Shown here: piece by piece, positions 30,765 through 39,910 of the stretch
Numbering within the stretch: position 1 is the stretch's first letter
Layout: each line of letters begins with the position of its first letter
NCBI RefSeq assembly: GCF_030036535.1
Contig: NZ_CP080388.1
Span: 434,001-498,000, forward strand
DNA from: Agrobacterium cucumeris
GTDB lineage: Bacteria > Pseudomonadota > Alphaproteobacteria > Rhizobiales > Rhizobiaceae
Length of the DNA: 64,000 nt
Direction: 5' to 3'
Position numbers and translations under genes: made by a program
The notes under the pieces: model-generated
The model's database searches: none
Seen by the model: the letters and a program-made list of their open reading frames with translations, nothing else
Told to the model about the DNA's origin: nothing

Positions 30765-31853
30765 TTAAAGCCGATCCTCGCTCCCGGCGTCGAACAACGA
30801 GGCCATGGTCAGGTCGAGGCCGAGGCGAACCTTGGTGCCGGGCGAAAACCGCCGGTGGCCGCCGACGCGCACCGACATGGTGTGGCCAGCATGTTTCAGC
30901 CAGATCAGATTGTCGGCACCCATCGGCTCCTCGATATCGACGATCGCCTCATGCACCTCGCCACCGACGATATCGGCATCGACCCGCACATGTTCGGGGC
31001 GAACGCCGAGAACCACGGCGCGGCCCGCGGTGAGCGGTGCTTCCGGCTGATAACCGTCCAGCGAAAAGGTGACGCCGTTGGTGGCGAAGGCCACCTTGCC
31101 GTCCTTTTCGATCAGCTCGCCGCGCAGGAAATTCATTGAGGGCGAACCGATGAAGCCGGCAACGAAGAGGTTCTTCGGCTTGTTGTAGATGGTGACGGGA
31201 TCGGCAAGTTGCTGGATGACGCCACTTTTCATGATGGCGATGCGGTCCGCCAGCGTCAGCGCCTCGATCTGGTCATGCGTCACATAGATCATGGTGTTCT
31301 TCAGCGACTGGTGCAGCCGCTTGATTTCCACACGCAGTTCCGAGCGCAGCTTGGCATCGAGATTGGAGAGCGGTTCGTCGAACAGGAACACGTCAACATC
31401 GCGCACCAGTGCCCGGCCGATCGCCACGCGCTGGCGCTGGCCACCGGAAAGCTCGGCCGGCTTGCGCTTCAGCAGCGGCTCGATCTGCAGGATACCGGCC
31501 GCCCTTTTGACGCGCCGCTCGATTTCCTCTTTCGGCACCTTGGCGACCTGCAGACCGAAGGACAGGTTCTTTTCCACTGTCATCTGCGGATAAAGCGCAT
31601 AGGACTGGAACACCATGCCGATGCCGCGATCCTTCGGCTCCTCCCAGGTGACGTTGCGGTCCTTGATGAATATCTGCCCGTCGGTTGGCTCCAGAAGGCC
31701 GGCGACGCAATTAAGAAGGGTCGACTTGCCGCAGCCAGAAGAGCCGAGCAGGACGAGGAATTCGCCGTCGTAAATATCGAGATTGAGGTCTTTCAGCACG
31801 GTAACGGCACCGAAGGACAGGGAAAGATCGCGGATGGAAACGCTTTTGTTCAT
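30765..31853 (-). CDS. Sugar ABC transporter ATPase (UgpC/MalK type)
   Basis: A 362-residue ATP-binding subunit. Walker A GSSGCGKST is followed by the Q-loop VFQSYALYPQM, signature LSGGQRQRVAIGRA and Walker B VFLFDEPLSNLD; the TOBE-type C-terminal domain starts at about 240. The ATG at 31853 is preferred over an in-frame TTG nine bases earlier. It belongs with the two permeases and binding protein upstream on the same strand. Confidence 0.92.
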   Translation of the reverse strand: MNKSVSIRDLSLSFGAVTVLKDLNLDIYDGEFLVLLGSSGCGKSTLLNCVAGLLEPTDGQIFIKDRNVTWEEPKDRGIGMVFQSYALYPQMTVEKNLSFGLQVAKVPKEEIERRVKRAAGILQIEPLLKRKPAELSGGQRQRVAIGRALVRDVDVFLFDEPLSNLDAKLRSELRVEIKRLHQSLKNTMIYVTHDQIEALTLADRIAIMKSGVIQQLADPVTIYNKPKNLFVAGFIGSPSMNFLRGELIEKDGKVAFATNGVTFSLDGYQPEAPLTAGRAVVLGVRPEHVRVDADIVGGEVHEAIVDIEEPMGADNLIWLKHAGHTMSVRVGGHRRFSPGTKVRLGLDLTMASLFDAGSEDRL

Positions 31854-31858
31854 ATAGC

Positions 31859-32800
31859 TCAACCTTTTACTGCGCCTGCGGCAATGCCGCGGACGAAAAG
31901 CCTGCCGGAGACGAAATAAACGATCAGCGGCACGGCACCCGTCAGCAGGGTTGCGGCCATGTTGACGTTGTATTCCTTCACGCCCTGCACGGAGTTGACG
32001 ATATTATTGAGCTGCACCGTCATCGGGTAATATTCCGGCCGCGTGAACACCACGCCGAACAGGAAGTCATTCCAGATGCCGGTCACCTGCAGGATCATCG
32101 CGACAACGAAGATCGGCAGCGACATGGGCAGCATGATGCGGAAATAGATCTGCCAGAAATTGGCGCCATCAATGCGCGCCGCCTTGAACAATTCTTCCGG
32201 CAAAGAGGCGAAATAATTGCGGAACAGCAGCGTCAGGATCGGCATGCCGAAGATGGTGTGCACGATGACGAGACCGGTCAGCGTGCCATAAACACCCATT
32301 TCCCGCAGTACGATGACAATCGGATAGATCATCACCTGATAGGGGATGAAAGCGCCGATGATGAGGATGGAGAAGAACAGCTCCGACCCCTTGAACTTCC
32401 AGTTGGCCATGGCATAGCCGCTGACGGAAGCAACGACGATCGAAATGACGACGGAAGGAACGAGAATGCGCACCGAGTTCCAGAAGCCGCGCGAAAGTCC
32501 GTCGCAGTTCAGGCCCGTGCAGGCATTCGCCCAGGCTTTGACCCAGGGTTCGAAAGTGATCTCCACCGGCGGTGCGAAAATATTGCCAAGCCGGATTTCC
32601 GGCATGCCCTTCAGCGAGGTGACGACCATCACGTAAAGCGGCAGCAGGTAATAGGCGGCGGCCACAAACAGCGTGCCGTAAAGAATGATGTTGCGGCGGG
32701 AAAAGGTTTTCCTCGGCTTCCTGCCGCGCGGGCCGGAAAGGTCTTTGGCAACCGCATCGGTGGCGGCCACGACCGTATTTAGTGTGCTGATATTAGCCAC
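31859..32800 (-). CDS. Sugar ABC permease, MalG type
   Basis: A 313-residue inner-membrane permease. The likely start is a GTG at 32800, with GGAGG 8 bases before it, inside the end of the upstream permease gene. About six membrane helices follow a positively charged N-terminal tail (GRKPRKTFSRRN). The EAA loop reads LFKAARIDGANFWQIYFRI and the C-terminus is the usual GAVKG. It couples with the permease encoded at 32793-33695. Confidence 0.9.
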   Translation of the reverse strand: MANISTLNTVVAATDAVAKDLSGPRGRKPRKTFSRRNIILYGTLFVAAAYYLLPLYVMVVTSLKGMPEIRLGNIFAPPVEITFEPWVKAWANACTGLNCDGLSRGFWNSVRILVPSVVISIVVASVSGYAMANWKFKGSELFFSILIIGAFIPYQVMIYPIVIVLREMGVYGTLTGLVIVHTIFGMPILTLLFRNYFASLPEELFKAARIDGANFWQIYFRIMLPMSLPIFVVAMILQVTGIWNDFLFGVVFTRPEYYPMTVQLNNIVNSVQGVKEYNVNMAATLLTGAVPLIVYFVSGRLFVRGIAAGAVKG

Positions 32801-33695
32801 GCTTCTTGCCTCCAAATTCGAGGTAGGCCCATGGAATGACGATGATCGCGACAGTCAGAAGCATCATGGTCGAGGCGGCAAAGCCCTGCCCCAGGTTCTG
32901 CGCCTGAAACATGTAGTCATAGACATATTTCGCCGGCACTTCAGATGCGATGCCCGGCCCGCCACTGGTCTGCGCCACGACGAGATCGTAGACCTTGACG
33001 ATGCCGCTGGCGATGATGACGAGGGTGGTGATGAAGACAGGCCGCATCATAGGAATAATGATGAGGATATAGGTCTTCCACATGGGAATGCCGTCAACGC
33101 GCGTCGCCTTCCAGATATCCTCGTCTATGCCGCGAAGACCCGCCAGCATCAGGCACATGACGAGCCCAGTGCCCTGCCAGAGCGCCGCAATCAGGATGCC
33201 GTAGATGACAATCTGCGAATTATAGAGCGGATCGAAGGTGAAGCTTTCCCAGCCCATCGAGCGGACCACGGACTGGATGCCGAATTCCGGGTTCAACAGC
33301 CATTGCCAGACAAGGCCGGTAACGATGAAGGACAGTGCAAAGGGATAAAGGAAAATGGTGCGGAAGGTGTTTTCGAACCGGATTTTCTGGTCCATCAGCG
33401 CCGCCAGCACGAAGCCGATGACGAGACTGAAGATCAAAGACAAAATGCCATAGATCGCCAGATTCTGGATGGAAACGATCCAGCGTGGTGCTGCCCAGAG
33501 CCGCTCATACTGATCAAAACCGATGAAGCTCGCCCGTGGCAGAAGCTTGGAATTGGTGAAGGAATAAATCACCGTCCAGACCGTGCCGCCGAGGAAGATC
33601 ACCATGGCGGTCAAGATCATGGGAATGGAGGCAATCTTGGAATTGAGATTGCGAAAAAGCTGATTTGGACGCCTGGAGCGCGTTTGACCTGCCAT
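32793..33695 (-). CDS. Sugar ABC permease, MalF type
   Basis: A 300-residue permease with six membrane segments, the first near residues 25-45 (IPMILTAMVIFLGGTVW). The EAA loop region reads WKATRVDGIPMWKTYILII. GGAGGAGG is just before the ATG and overlaps a perfect palindrome (33707-33720). The gene overlaps the next permease by 8 bases. Confidence 0.9.
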   Translation of the reverse strand: MAGQTRSRRPNQLFRNLNSKIASIPMILTAMVIFLGGTVWTVIYSFTNSKLLPRASFIGFDQYERLWAAPRWIVSIQNLAIYGILSLIFSLVIGFVLAALMDQKIRFENTFRTIFLYPFALSFIVTGLVWQWLLNPEFGIQSVVRSMGWESFTFDPLYNSQIVIYGILIAALWQGTGLVMCLMLAGLRGIDEDIWKATRVDGIPMWKTYILIIIPMMRPVFITTLVIIASGIVKVYDLVVAQTSGGPGIASEVPAKYVYDYMFQAQNLGQGFAASTMMLLTVAIIVIPWAYLEFGGKKRG

Positions 33696-33706
33696 GCTAC
33701 CTCCTC

Positions 33707-33720
33707 CTGTAACGTTACAG
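33707..33720. promoter_or_regulatory. Perfect LacI-like palindrome inside the sugar operon
   Basis: CTGTAACGTTACAG is a perfect 14-bp palindrome centred on AACGTT, abutting the ribosome site of the MalF-type permease gene. A related palindrome lies before the binding-protein gene at 35086-35101. The shared core suggests the same regulator at both. Confidence 0.6.
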
Positions 33721-33798
33721 TAAACGGTCAGGCAAAAGCCTTACCGCATGAAACCTCTGCCCGCACTGGTGATTATCGCACGGACCGGACGTTGGAGC

Positions 33799-33820
33799 GG
33801 GGAGCGGCGAACCGCTCCCC
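33799..33820 (-). other. Strong hairpin after the sugar-binding protein gene
   Basis: GGGGAGCGG (33799-33807) pairs with CCGCTCCCC (33812-33820) around a 4-base loop (CGAA on the plus strand, TTCG in the transcript). There is no T run. It lies 18 bases after the binding-protein stop and probably protects that mRNA, raising binding protein over permease. Confidence 0.65.
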
Positions 33821-33838
33821 AACCCGGAGAGATCACAA

Positions 33839-35071
33839 TCAGTCAGCGGAACCGATGAGGTCCGCGAAGCGCTTCTGGCCATCTGCCGCCGACATCGAGC
33901 CAGCGAAGAATTCGGCCATCAGGTCTTCCTTCTGTTTCTGCGTATCGGCAGAAATCAGCTGGTCGGTGCTGGTGAGCGCATTGCCCTTGGCCAGAATTGC
34001 CAGACCCTTCTTCATGCAGTCATTGGCGGCGTTGAGATCGACGTCGCCACGGATCGGCAGCGAGCCTTTCTTCAGGTTGAAGGCGACCTGCGTTTTCGGA
34101 TCGACGATGGTTTCAGCCAGCACGTCCTGCGCCTTGGTTTTCGCCTCGTCCTTCAGGACCGGGAAATAAAAGGCGTCACCACCGGTGGTGATATAGTCAT
34201 TGAGACCAAGACCCGGCAGGCAGGAATAATCCGTCCCGGCCTTCTGATTGGCCAGCTGGAATTCACCCTGTGCCCAGTCACCCATGATCTGGCCGCCAGC
34301 CTTGCCGGTTATGACCAGGTTGGTCGCCTGGTTCCAGTCCTGAACATTGGTGCCCTTGGCCATGTCACGCGCCTCGACGGCCGCCGCAAAAATCTTTGCC
34401 ATATCAGGTCCGGCTGCCGCTTCGGCATCCTTGTCGCCATAGACTTTCTGGTAGAGATCCTTGCCGCCAATCGAAAGCGTCAGCGTGTCGAACAGGCCGT
34501 TGGCCTGCCATGCCTGCCCACCGAGCGCGAGCGGCTGGATGCCGGCCTTTTTCAGCGCCGGCGCGGCTGCAACAAATTCCGTCCAGTTCTTCGGAACTTC
34601 GACGCCCGCCTTCTTGAAGGCTTCGTTGGAAAGCCACAGCCATTGCCAGGAATGAATGTTGACCGGTGCGCAATAGATCTTGCCATCAATGGTGCAGCTA
34701 TCGAGCAGGCTTGCGGGCTTGATGACCTCTTTCCAATTGCCCTTTTCGGCAACATCGGAAAGGTCGCGCATCAGGCCGGCCTGCACCAGCTCTTCCGCCT
34801 GCCGGCCGTGGTTGAACTGGGTGGCGCCCATCGGGTCACCGCCGGTGATGCGGCTGATCATGATCGGACGGGCCGTCCCGCCCGAACCGGCAATTGCGCC
34901 ATCCACCCATTTATTGCCGGTGGCGTCGAAAGCCTTGGCAAGCTCGGCCACCGCTGCGGCTTCGCCGCCCGATGTCCACCAATGGGTCACCTCAAGATCG
35001 GTGGCCCCGGCCATGCCCGCCGGAATCATGACACTGGCCAAAAAGGCCGCAGAAATAACACGCATTCGCAT
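33839..35071 (-). CDS. Sugar ABC solute-binding protein (CUT1, glucose/mannose-like)
   Basis: A 410-residue periplasmic binding protein. The signal peptide covers residues 1-22 (ending GMAGA), and the mature protein begins TDLEVTHWWTSGGEAAAV, a pattern common in glucose/mannose and related binding proteins. GGGAGGAG precedes the ATG. It is the first gene of a six-gene operon (binding protein, two permeases, ATPase, isomerase, dehydrogenase). The ligand cannot be named from sequence; the enzymes suggest a sugar or glycoside that is oxidised. Confidence 0.88.
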   Translation of the reverse strand: MRMRVISAAFLASVMIPAGMAGATDLEVTHWWTSGGEAAAVAELAKAFDATGNKWVDGAIAGSGGTARPIMISRITGGDPMGATQFNHGRQAEELVQAGLMRDLSDVAEKGNWKEVIKPASLLDSCTIDGKIYCAPVNIHSWQWLWLSNEAFKKAGVEVPKNWTEFVAAAPALKKAGIQPLALGGQAWQANGLFDTLTLSIGGKDLYQKVYGDKDAEAAAGPDMAKIFAAAVEARDMAKGTNVQDWNQATNLVITGKAGGQIMGDWAQGEFQLANQKAGTDYSCLPGLGLNDYITTGGDAFYFPVLKDEAKTKAQDVLAETIVDPKTQVAFNLKKGSLPIRGDVDLNAANDCMKKGLAILAKGNALTSTDQLISADTQKQKEDLMAEFFAGSMSAADGQKRFADLIGSAD

Positions 35072-35085
35072 GAGTCTCCTCCCTC

Positions 35086-35101
35086 ACTGAAACGTTGCAG
35101 T
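35086..35101. promoter_or_regulatory. LacI-type operator upstream of the sugar operon
   Basis: ACTGAAACGTTGCAGT is a 16-bp palindrome with one mismatched pair, centred on AACGTT. It lies two bases upstream of the binding-protein ribosome site, so a bound repressor would block the transcript start or early leader. No LacI-type gene adjoins it. Confidence 0.65.
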
Positions 35102-35275
35102 TGGAACGTATGCGAAGATTTTTGATTAGGCAACCGCCTAAAATACGAATCTATTCAGGGTCATTTCGGGGCTTTTACAGGCCGGGAAACCGTGCGGGCC
35201 GGCGCCGGGGACTGGAGGCGGCGATGTTTTCCCATGCCTTTGCCCATTGCGTAACCGCACTGGCATCGTGAACGG

Positions 35276-35311
35276 GAAAAGGCGAGCCGGACAGCAGTCC
35301 GACTCGCCTTC
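35276..35311 (-). terminator. Terminator after manC
   Basis: GGCGAGCCGGAC (35281-35292) pairs with GTCCGACTCGCC (35297-35308) with one mismatch. On the minus strand it is followed by TTTTC. It lies about 30 bases after the manC stop. Confidence 0.8.
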
Positions 35312-35341
35312 GATCATACGGATTTCATACGGCCGGCGATA

Positions 35342-36772
35342 TTATTGCCGCTTGTAATCATCCTCGATGCGGATGACATCATCCTCGCCGATATAGGCTC
35401 CAGTCTGGATTTCAACCAGTTCAAGCGGGATCTGCCCCTCATTGGCAAGCCGGTGCGGCTGGCCGATCGGGATATAAACCGACTGGTTTTCCGTCAGCAG
35501 CTTCGTTTCTTCGCCAATCGTCACCGTCGCCGTTCCCTTGACGACGATCCAGTGTTCCGAACGGTGATAATGTTTCTGGAACGAGATGCGGTGGCCGGGA
35601 TCGACCGTGATATGACCGACCCGGTAGCGCTCGTCCACATACATGTGTTCGATATAACCCCAGGGACGATAAACGCGTTTGTGCGTCTGCGTCTGCGGCG
35701 CATGGTCGCCGTCCTTCAGCGTCTCCACCAGCCCTTTCACATCCTGCACCCGGTTTTTCGGCACCACCAGAACCGCATCCTTGGTGGCCACCACCACCAG
35801 ATCCTTGGCGCCCACCACTGTCGTCAGCAATTGCGTGGAGTGAATGAGGCAGCCCTCGGAATCGATGAACACGCCATCGCCCTCGAGCGCATTGTCATTG
35901 CCGTGCTTGTCGGCAATCTCCCAGATCGCGTCCCAGCTGCCGATATCCGACCAGCGGAAATGGCCATGCACCACCGCCATGCGTTTGGTTTTTTCAATCA
36001 CCGCATAATCGATGGAGTTTTTCGGCGAAGCCTCGAAGCTTTCCTGATGCAAGCGAACAAAGCCAAGGTCGCTTTCATATTGCTCGACCGCCTGCGTCAC
36101 TGCCGAAAGAATCTCCGGCGCGAAGGCCGTGAGTTCGGCGATCATCACGTCGGAGCGGAACAGGAAGTTGCCGGAGTTCCAGAGATACCCTTTTTCCAGA
36201 TAGGAAATCGCCGTCTTCATGTCAGGTTTTTCCACGAAGGCATCGACGGCGCTGAGATCGGCCTCACCGTCGATCGCCTCACCCGGCTTGATATAACCAT
36301 AGGAAGTGCGCGGCTCGGTCGGCACCAGACCGAAGACGACGATATTGCCCTGATCGGCGGCTTTTGCGCCGAGTTTCACGGCGTCGGAAAACTTGTCGGC
36401 ATCAAGCACCACATGGTCGGCGGCAAGCGCCAGTACCAGGCATCCTGGCTCACGGCGCTCGGCCAGAACGGCGGCTGCGGCCATGGCGGCGGCGCTGTCG
36501 CGGCGGGCAGGCTCCAGCACCACCGTTGCCGGCAGGTCGATCTCTTCGGCCTGACGGCGGGCGAAGAAACGGAAATCCTCATTGGTGATCACCAGCGGCT
36601 CGGCATAAAGCCCCTTGTCGCCCACCCGCATCAACGTCTGTTGATAGGTCGAAAGATTGCCGACCAACGGCTGGAACTGCTTGGGCAGCTGGTCACGCGA
36701 AACAGGCCAGAGCCGCGAACCAGCACCGCCAGCAAGAAGAACCGGCGTGATCTTTCGAGAGTGTTCCTTCAC
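35342..36772 (-). CDS. manC: Mannose-1-phosphate guanylyltransferase / mannose-6-phosphate isomerase
   Basis: A 476-residue bifunctional enzyme for GDP-mannose supply. The N-terminal nucleotidyltransferase domain (about 8-290) begins with LLAGGAGSRLWPVSR and contains FVEKPD. The C-terminal cupin isomerase domain (about 355-475) contains the metal site in GHRISFQKHYHRSEHW. The length matches AlgA/ManC-type enzymes (about 470-480). GDP-mannose feeds surface polysaccharide synthesis, which fits the exopolysaccharide genes elsewhere in the window, though no mannosyltransferase is adjacent. Confidence 0.92.
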   Translation of the reverse strand: MKEHSRKITPVLLAGGAGSRLWPVSRDQLPKQFQPLVGNLSTYQQTLMRVGDKGLYAEPLVITNEDFRFFARRQAEEIDLPATVVLEPARRDSAAAMAAAAVLAERREPGCLVLALAADHVVLDADKFSDAVKLGAKAADQGNIVVFGLVPTEPRTSYGYIKPGEAIDGEADLSAVDAFVEKPDMKTAISYLEKGYLWNSGNFLFRSDVMIAELTAFAPEILSAVTQAVEQYESDLGFVRLHQESFEASPKNSIDYAVIEKTKRMAVVHGHFRWSDIGSWDAIWEIADKHGNDNALEGDGVFIDSEGCLIHSTQLLTTVVGAKDLVVVATKDAVLVVPKNRVQDVKGLVETLKDGDHAPQTQTHKRVYRPWGYIEHMYVDERYRVGHITVDPGHRISFQKHYHRSEHWIVVKGTATVTIGEETKLLTENQSVYIPIGQPHRLANEGQIPLELVEIQTGAYIGEDDVIRIEDDYKRQ

Positions 36773-37230
36773 AATAAAACCTTTCCAACTCTAAAAAATT
36801 TCCCGGCGCGCCGGACAATATACATATTTGCCAATGCTGCCATCATCGGTTCACGGGCACACAAGCGCAAGCTCATAAATTCGCCCTGTGAAAGCTTGGT
36901 GAATAGATGGCAAGGGCAGCTGGAGGGCATGTATATTGCCTGCGGGTTCCTCCGCTAACGCAAGGTCGCTTGTGAGGTTCCATCCGATGCGGCACGAAAA
37001 TATCGCGGAAAATGGGAACCCCCTTCGGCAGCGGGAGCACTGATCCACCGAACCTGCCGACCCCGCGCCAGGCGAAGAATATTGACTTAATCGATTGAAT
37101 CGGCCGCAAATTTCATCACGCTTAAATTTGCTGCACTGAACAACATTCAAGGCTTGGCAGGCGTGCAAAAAATACCATAACAACAACGAATATTTTTATA
37201 CTGATAACGACAGGAAAGCGCACACAGCCC
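36773..37230. other. Intergenic region between manC and the malic enzyme gene
   Basis: This 458-base gap between divergent genes shows no convincing gene. Its right end (37080-37200) is A/T-rich and should hold the malic enzyme promoter. No clear promoter pair, operator or riboswitch was found. Confidence 0.4.
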
Positions 37231-39519
37231 ATGTCCGATACGCCAAAAACCGCCAGCACCAGAACATCGGTTACGGATCAGGAAGCCCTGGATTTCCACT
37301 CTGAGGGCAGACCGGGGAAACTGGAAATCACCCCGACCAAGCCGATGGCGACGCAGCGGGATCTGTCGCTCGCCTATTCGCCGGGCGTGGCTGTTCCGGT
37401 GAAAGCCATCGCCGAAAATCCGGCAACGGCTTACGATTATACGACACGTGGCAACATGGTGGCGGTCATCTCCAACGGCACCGCGATCCTCGGTCTCGGC
37501 AATCTCGGCGCGCTCGCCTCCAAGCCGGTCATGGAAGGCAAATCGGTCCTCTTCAAGCGCTTCGCCGATGTCGATTCCATCGACCTCGAGGTCGATACCG
37601 AAGATGCGGATGAATTCATCAATTGCGTGCGTTACCTCGGCCCATCCTTCGGCGGCATCAATCTGGAAGACATCAAGGCGCCGGAATGTTTCATCATCGA
37701 AAGCCGCCTGCGCGAGCTGATGGATATTCCCGTTTTCCATGACGACCAGCACGGCACCGCCATCATCGCCGCCGCCGGTCTCATCAACGCCATTGAGCTG
37801 ACCGGCCGCGATTTCAAGACGACGAAACTGGTCTGCAATGGCGCGGGCGCTGCTGCCATCGCCTGCATGGACCTTATCAAGGCCATGGGCTTCAACCCGG
37901 AAAACATCACGCTTTGTGATACCAAGGGCGTGATCTATCAGGGCCGCACCGAAGGCATGAACCAGTGGAAATCCGCCCATGCGGTAAAAACCAATGATCG
38001 CACGCTGGCGGAAGCCATGAAGGGTGCGGATGTGGTCTTCGGCCTGTCGCAGAAGGGCGCTTTCAGCGAAGACATGATCCGCTCCATGGCGCCGAAGCCG
38101 ATCATCTTCGCCATGGCCAATCCGGACCCGGAAATCACACCGGAAGAAGTTTCACGCATCCGCGACGACGCCATCATGGCGACCGGCCGTTCGGATTATC
38201 CGAACCAGGTCAACAATGTCCTCGGCTTCCCCTACATCTTCCGCGGCGCGCTCGATGTGCGCGCCCGCCAGATCAACGACGCGATGAAGATCGCCGCCGC
38301 GCAGGCGCTGGCCGATCTCGCCCGTGAAGACGTGCCTGACGATGTGGCCGCCGCCTATCAGGGCAACCGCCCGCGTTTCGGGCCGCAATATATCATTCCC
38401 GTTCCCTTCGATCCGCGTCTGATCTCGGCCATTCCGGTGGCCGTGGCGAAAGCCGCCATCGAGACCGGCGTCGCCCAGCGCGAACTGCCTGATCTCGACG
38501 CCTATGCCCGCGAGCTTTCCGCCCGCCGCGACCCGATGGCCTCGACGACGCAGCGTCTTTACGAGCGCGTGCGCCGCTCGCCAAAGCGCGTGGTCTTTGC
38601 CGAAGCGGAAGAAGAACAGGTCATGCGCGCGGCGATTTCGTTCACCGCTCAAGGTCTTGGCACCGCCATCCTGCTCGGCCGCGACGATATCATCAAGGCC
38701 AATGCCGAACGTGCCGGCATCGATCTCGACCGCGCCAATATCGAGATCACCAATGCCCGCCTCTCCAGCCGCGTCGATGCCTATGTCGATTATCTCTATG
38801 CGCGGCTGCAACGCGGCGGCTTCCTGCTGCGCGACGTGCAGCGCCTGATCCACAATGACCGTAACCACTTCGCCGCCTGCATGGTGGCGATGGGCGATGC
38901 GGACGCCGTGGTCACCGGCGTTACCCGTAACTATTCGACGGCGCTCGAGGATATCCGCCGCTGCATCAACACCAAGCCCGGCCATCGCGTCATCGGCGTT
39001 TCGCTGGTTGTCTCGCGCAACCGCACCGTATTCGTCGCCGATACCGCCGTACACGACATGCCGTCGGCCGAAGACCTGGCTGATATCGCCGAAGAGGCAG
39101 CCGGCCTCGCCCGCCGTTTCGGTTACGAACCGCGTGTCGCCATGCTTGCCTATTCCACCTTCGGCCAGCCGACCGGCGAGCGTTCCGACAAGGTGCGCGA
39201 GGCGGTGAAAATCCTCGACCGGCGCAACGTCAATTTCGAGGTCGACGGCGAGATGTCGGCCGATGTGGCGCTGAACCATCATCGCATGCAGAGCCAATAT
39301 CCCTTCGCCCGCCTTTCCGGCCCGGCCAACGTTCTGGTCATGCCGGCCATCCATTCCGCCTCCATCTCCACCAAGATGCTGCAGGAACTGGGCGGCGCAA
39401 CCGTCATCGGCCCGCTTCTCGTCGGCCTCGACAAGTCGGTGCAGATCACCTCGATGGGTGCGAAGGACAGCGATATCGTCAACATGGCCGCGATCGCGGC
39501 TTATAACGCCGGGAGATAA
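37231..39519 (+). CDS. maeB: NADP-dependent malic enzyme with phosphotransacetylase-like domain
   Basis: A 762-residue enzyme converting malate to pyruvate with NADP reduction. The malic domain (about 20-430) contains LAYSPGVAVP, VFHDDQHGTAI and the cofactor motif CNGAGAAAIACMD. The C-terminal third (about 440-760) is a phosphotransacetylase-like domain (VLVMPAIHSASISTKMLQE) that is regulatory in this class. This size and layout match rhizobial MaeB/Tme proteins. It stands alone; a RIME-like repeat follows the stop. Confidence 0.93.
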   Translation: MSDTPKTASTRTSVTDQEALDFHSEGRPGKLEITPTKPMATQRDLSLAYSPGVAVPVKAIAENPATAYDYTTRGNMVAVISNGTAILGLGNLGALASKPVMEGKSVLFKRFADVDSIDLEVDTEDADEFINCVRYLGPSFGGINLEDIKAPECFIIESRLRELMDIPVFHDDQHGTAIIAAAGLINAIELTGRDFKTTKLVCNGAGAAAIACMDLIKAMGFNPENITLCDTKGVIYQGRTEGMNQWKSAHAVKTNDRTLAEAMKGADVVFGLSQKGAFSEDMIRSMAPKPIIFAMANPDPEITPEEVSRIRDDAIMATGRSDYPNQVNNVLGFPYIFRGALDVRARQINDAMKIAAAQALADLAREDVPDDVAAAYQGNRPRFGPQYIIPVPFDPRLISAIPVAVAKAAIETGVAQRELPDLDAYARELSARRDPMASTTQRLYERVRRSPKRVVFAEAEEEQVMRAAISFTAQGLGTAILLGRDDIIKANAERAGIDLDRANIEITNARLSSRVDAYVDYLYARLQRGGFLLRDVQRLIHNDRNHFAACMVAMGDADAVVTGVTRNYSTALEDIRRCINTKPGHRVIGVSLVVSRNRTVFVADTAVHDMPSAEDLADIAEEAAGLARRFGYEPRVAMLAYSTFGQPTGERSDKVREAVKILDRRNVNFEVDGEMSADVALNHHRMQSQYPFARLSGPANVLVMPAIHSASISTKMLQELGGATVIGPLLVGLDKSVQITSMGAKDSDIVNMAAIAAYNAGR

Positions 39520-39537
39520 GCACAGGGCGTGCCACTT

Positions 39538-39664
39538 GTTTCTTCTCCCCGCCGGGGAGAAGGTGGCCCGAAGGGTCGGATGAGGGGGGCAACGTTGCCG
39601 TATCTCACGACCCTTGCCCCCTCATCCCGCTGCCGCGACCTTCTCCCCCTCGGGGAGAAGAAAT
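39538..39664. repeat. RIME-like palindromic intergenic mosaic, copy 2
   Basis: Close match to the repeat at 26648-26772 in the same orientation: outer TTCTCCCC/GGGGAGAA arms and the same GGTGGCCCGAAGGGTCGGAT core. The middle spacer differs between copies. It directly follows the malic enzyme gene and may end its transcript. Confidence 0.85.
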
Positions 39665-39910
39665 AGGCGGCATTCGTTCGTTTTCCCATTGGCCATTCGG
39701 TCGACAAACGGTGTCCGGATTGTCCTGCGCGCCTTACGGCAGACGCAGACAAAGAACAGGATTCTACGATTTTAAATTATTAGGATATTTTTTCGCCCTC
39801 AAAGCTTTATTGGAACACGATTTTATTCATAGTATTTTTTGCGCAATGCCAATTCTCGCTCTTGGCGGGTGCCTCATGTAGTTTCCACCTACAATCAAAA
39901 GGAAATACCC
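39665..39910. other. Intergenic region upstream of the amino-acid-type ABC operon
   Basis: This 246-base stretch is A/T-rich around 39760-39850 and should carry the promoter of the binding-protein gene at 39911. AAAAGGAAAT just before the ATG is the ribosome site. No other element is clear. Confidence 0.35.

Noticed and set aside
36851..37186. 111-codon minus-strand open frame in the manC-maeB gap
   Set aside because: No ribosome site and an erratic residue mix with many Cys and Ser; read as intergenic DNA.
38152..39354. 400-codon minus-strand open frame inside the malic enzyme gene
   Set aside because: It is the antisense shadow of a strongly conserved gene, rich in His, Asp and Gly as expected for such shadows.
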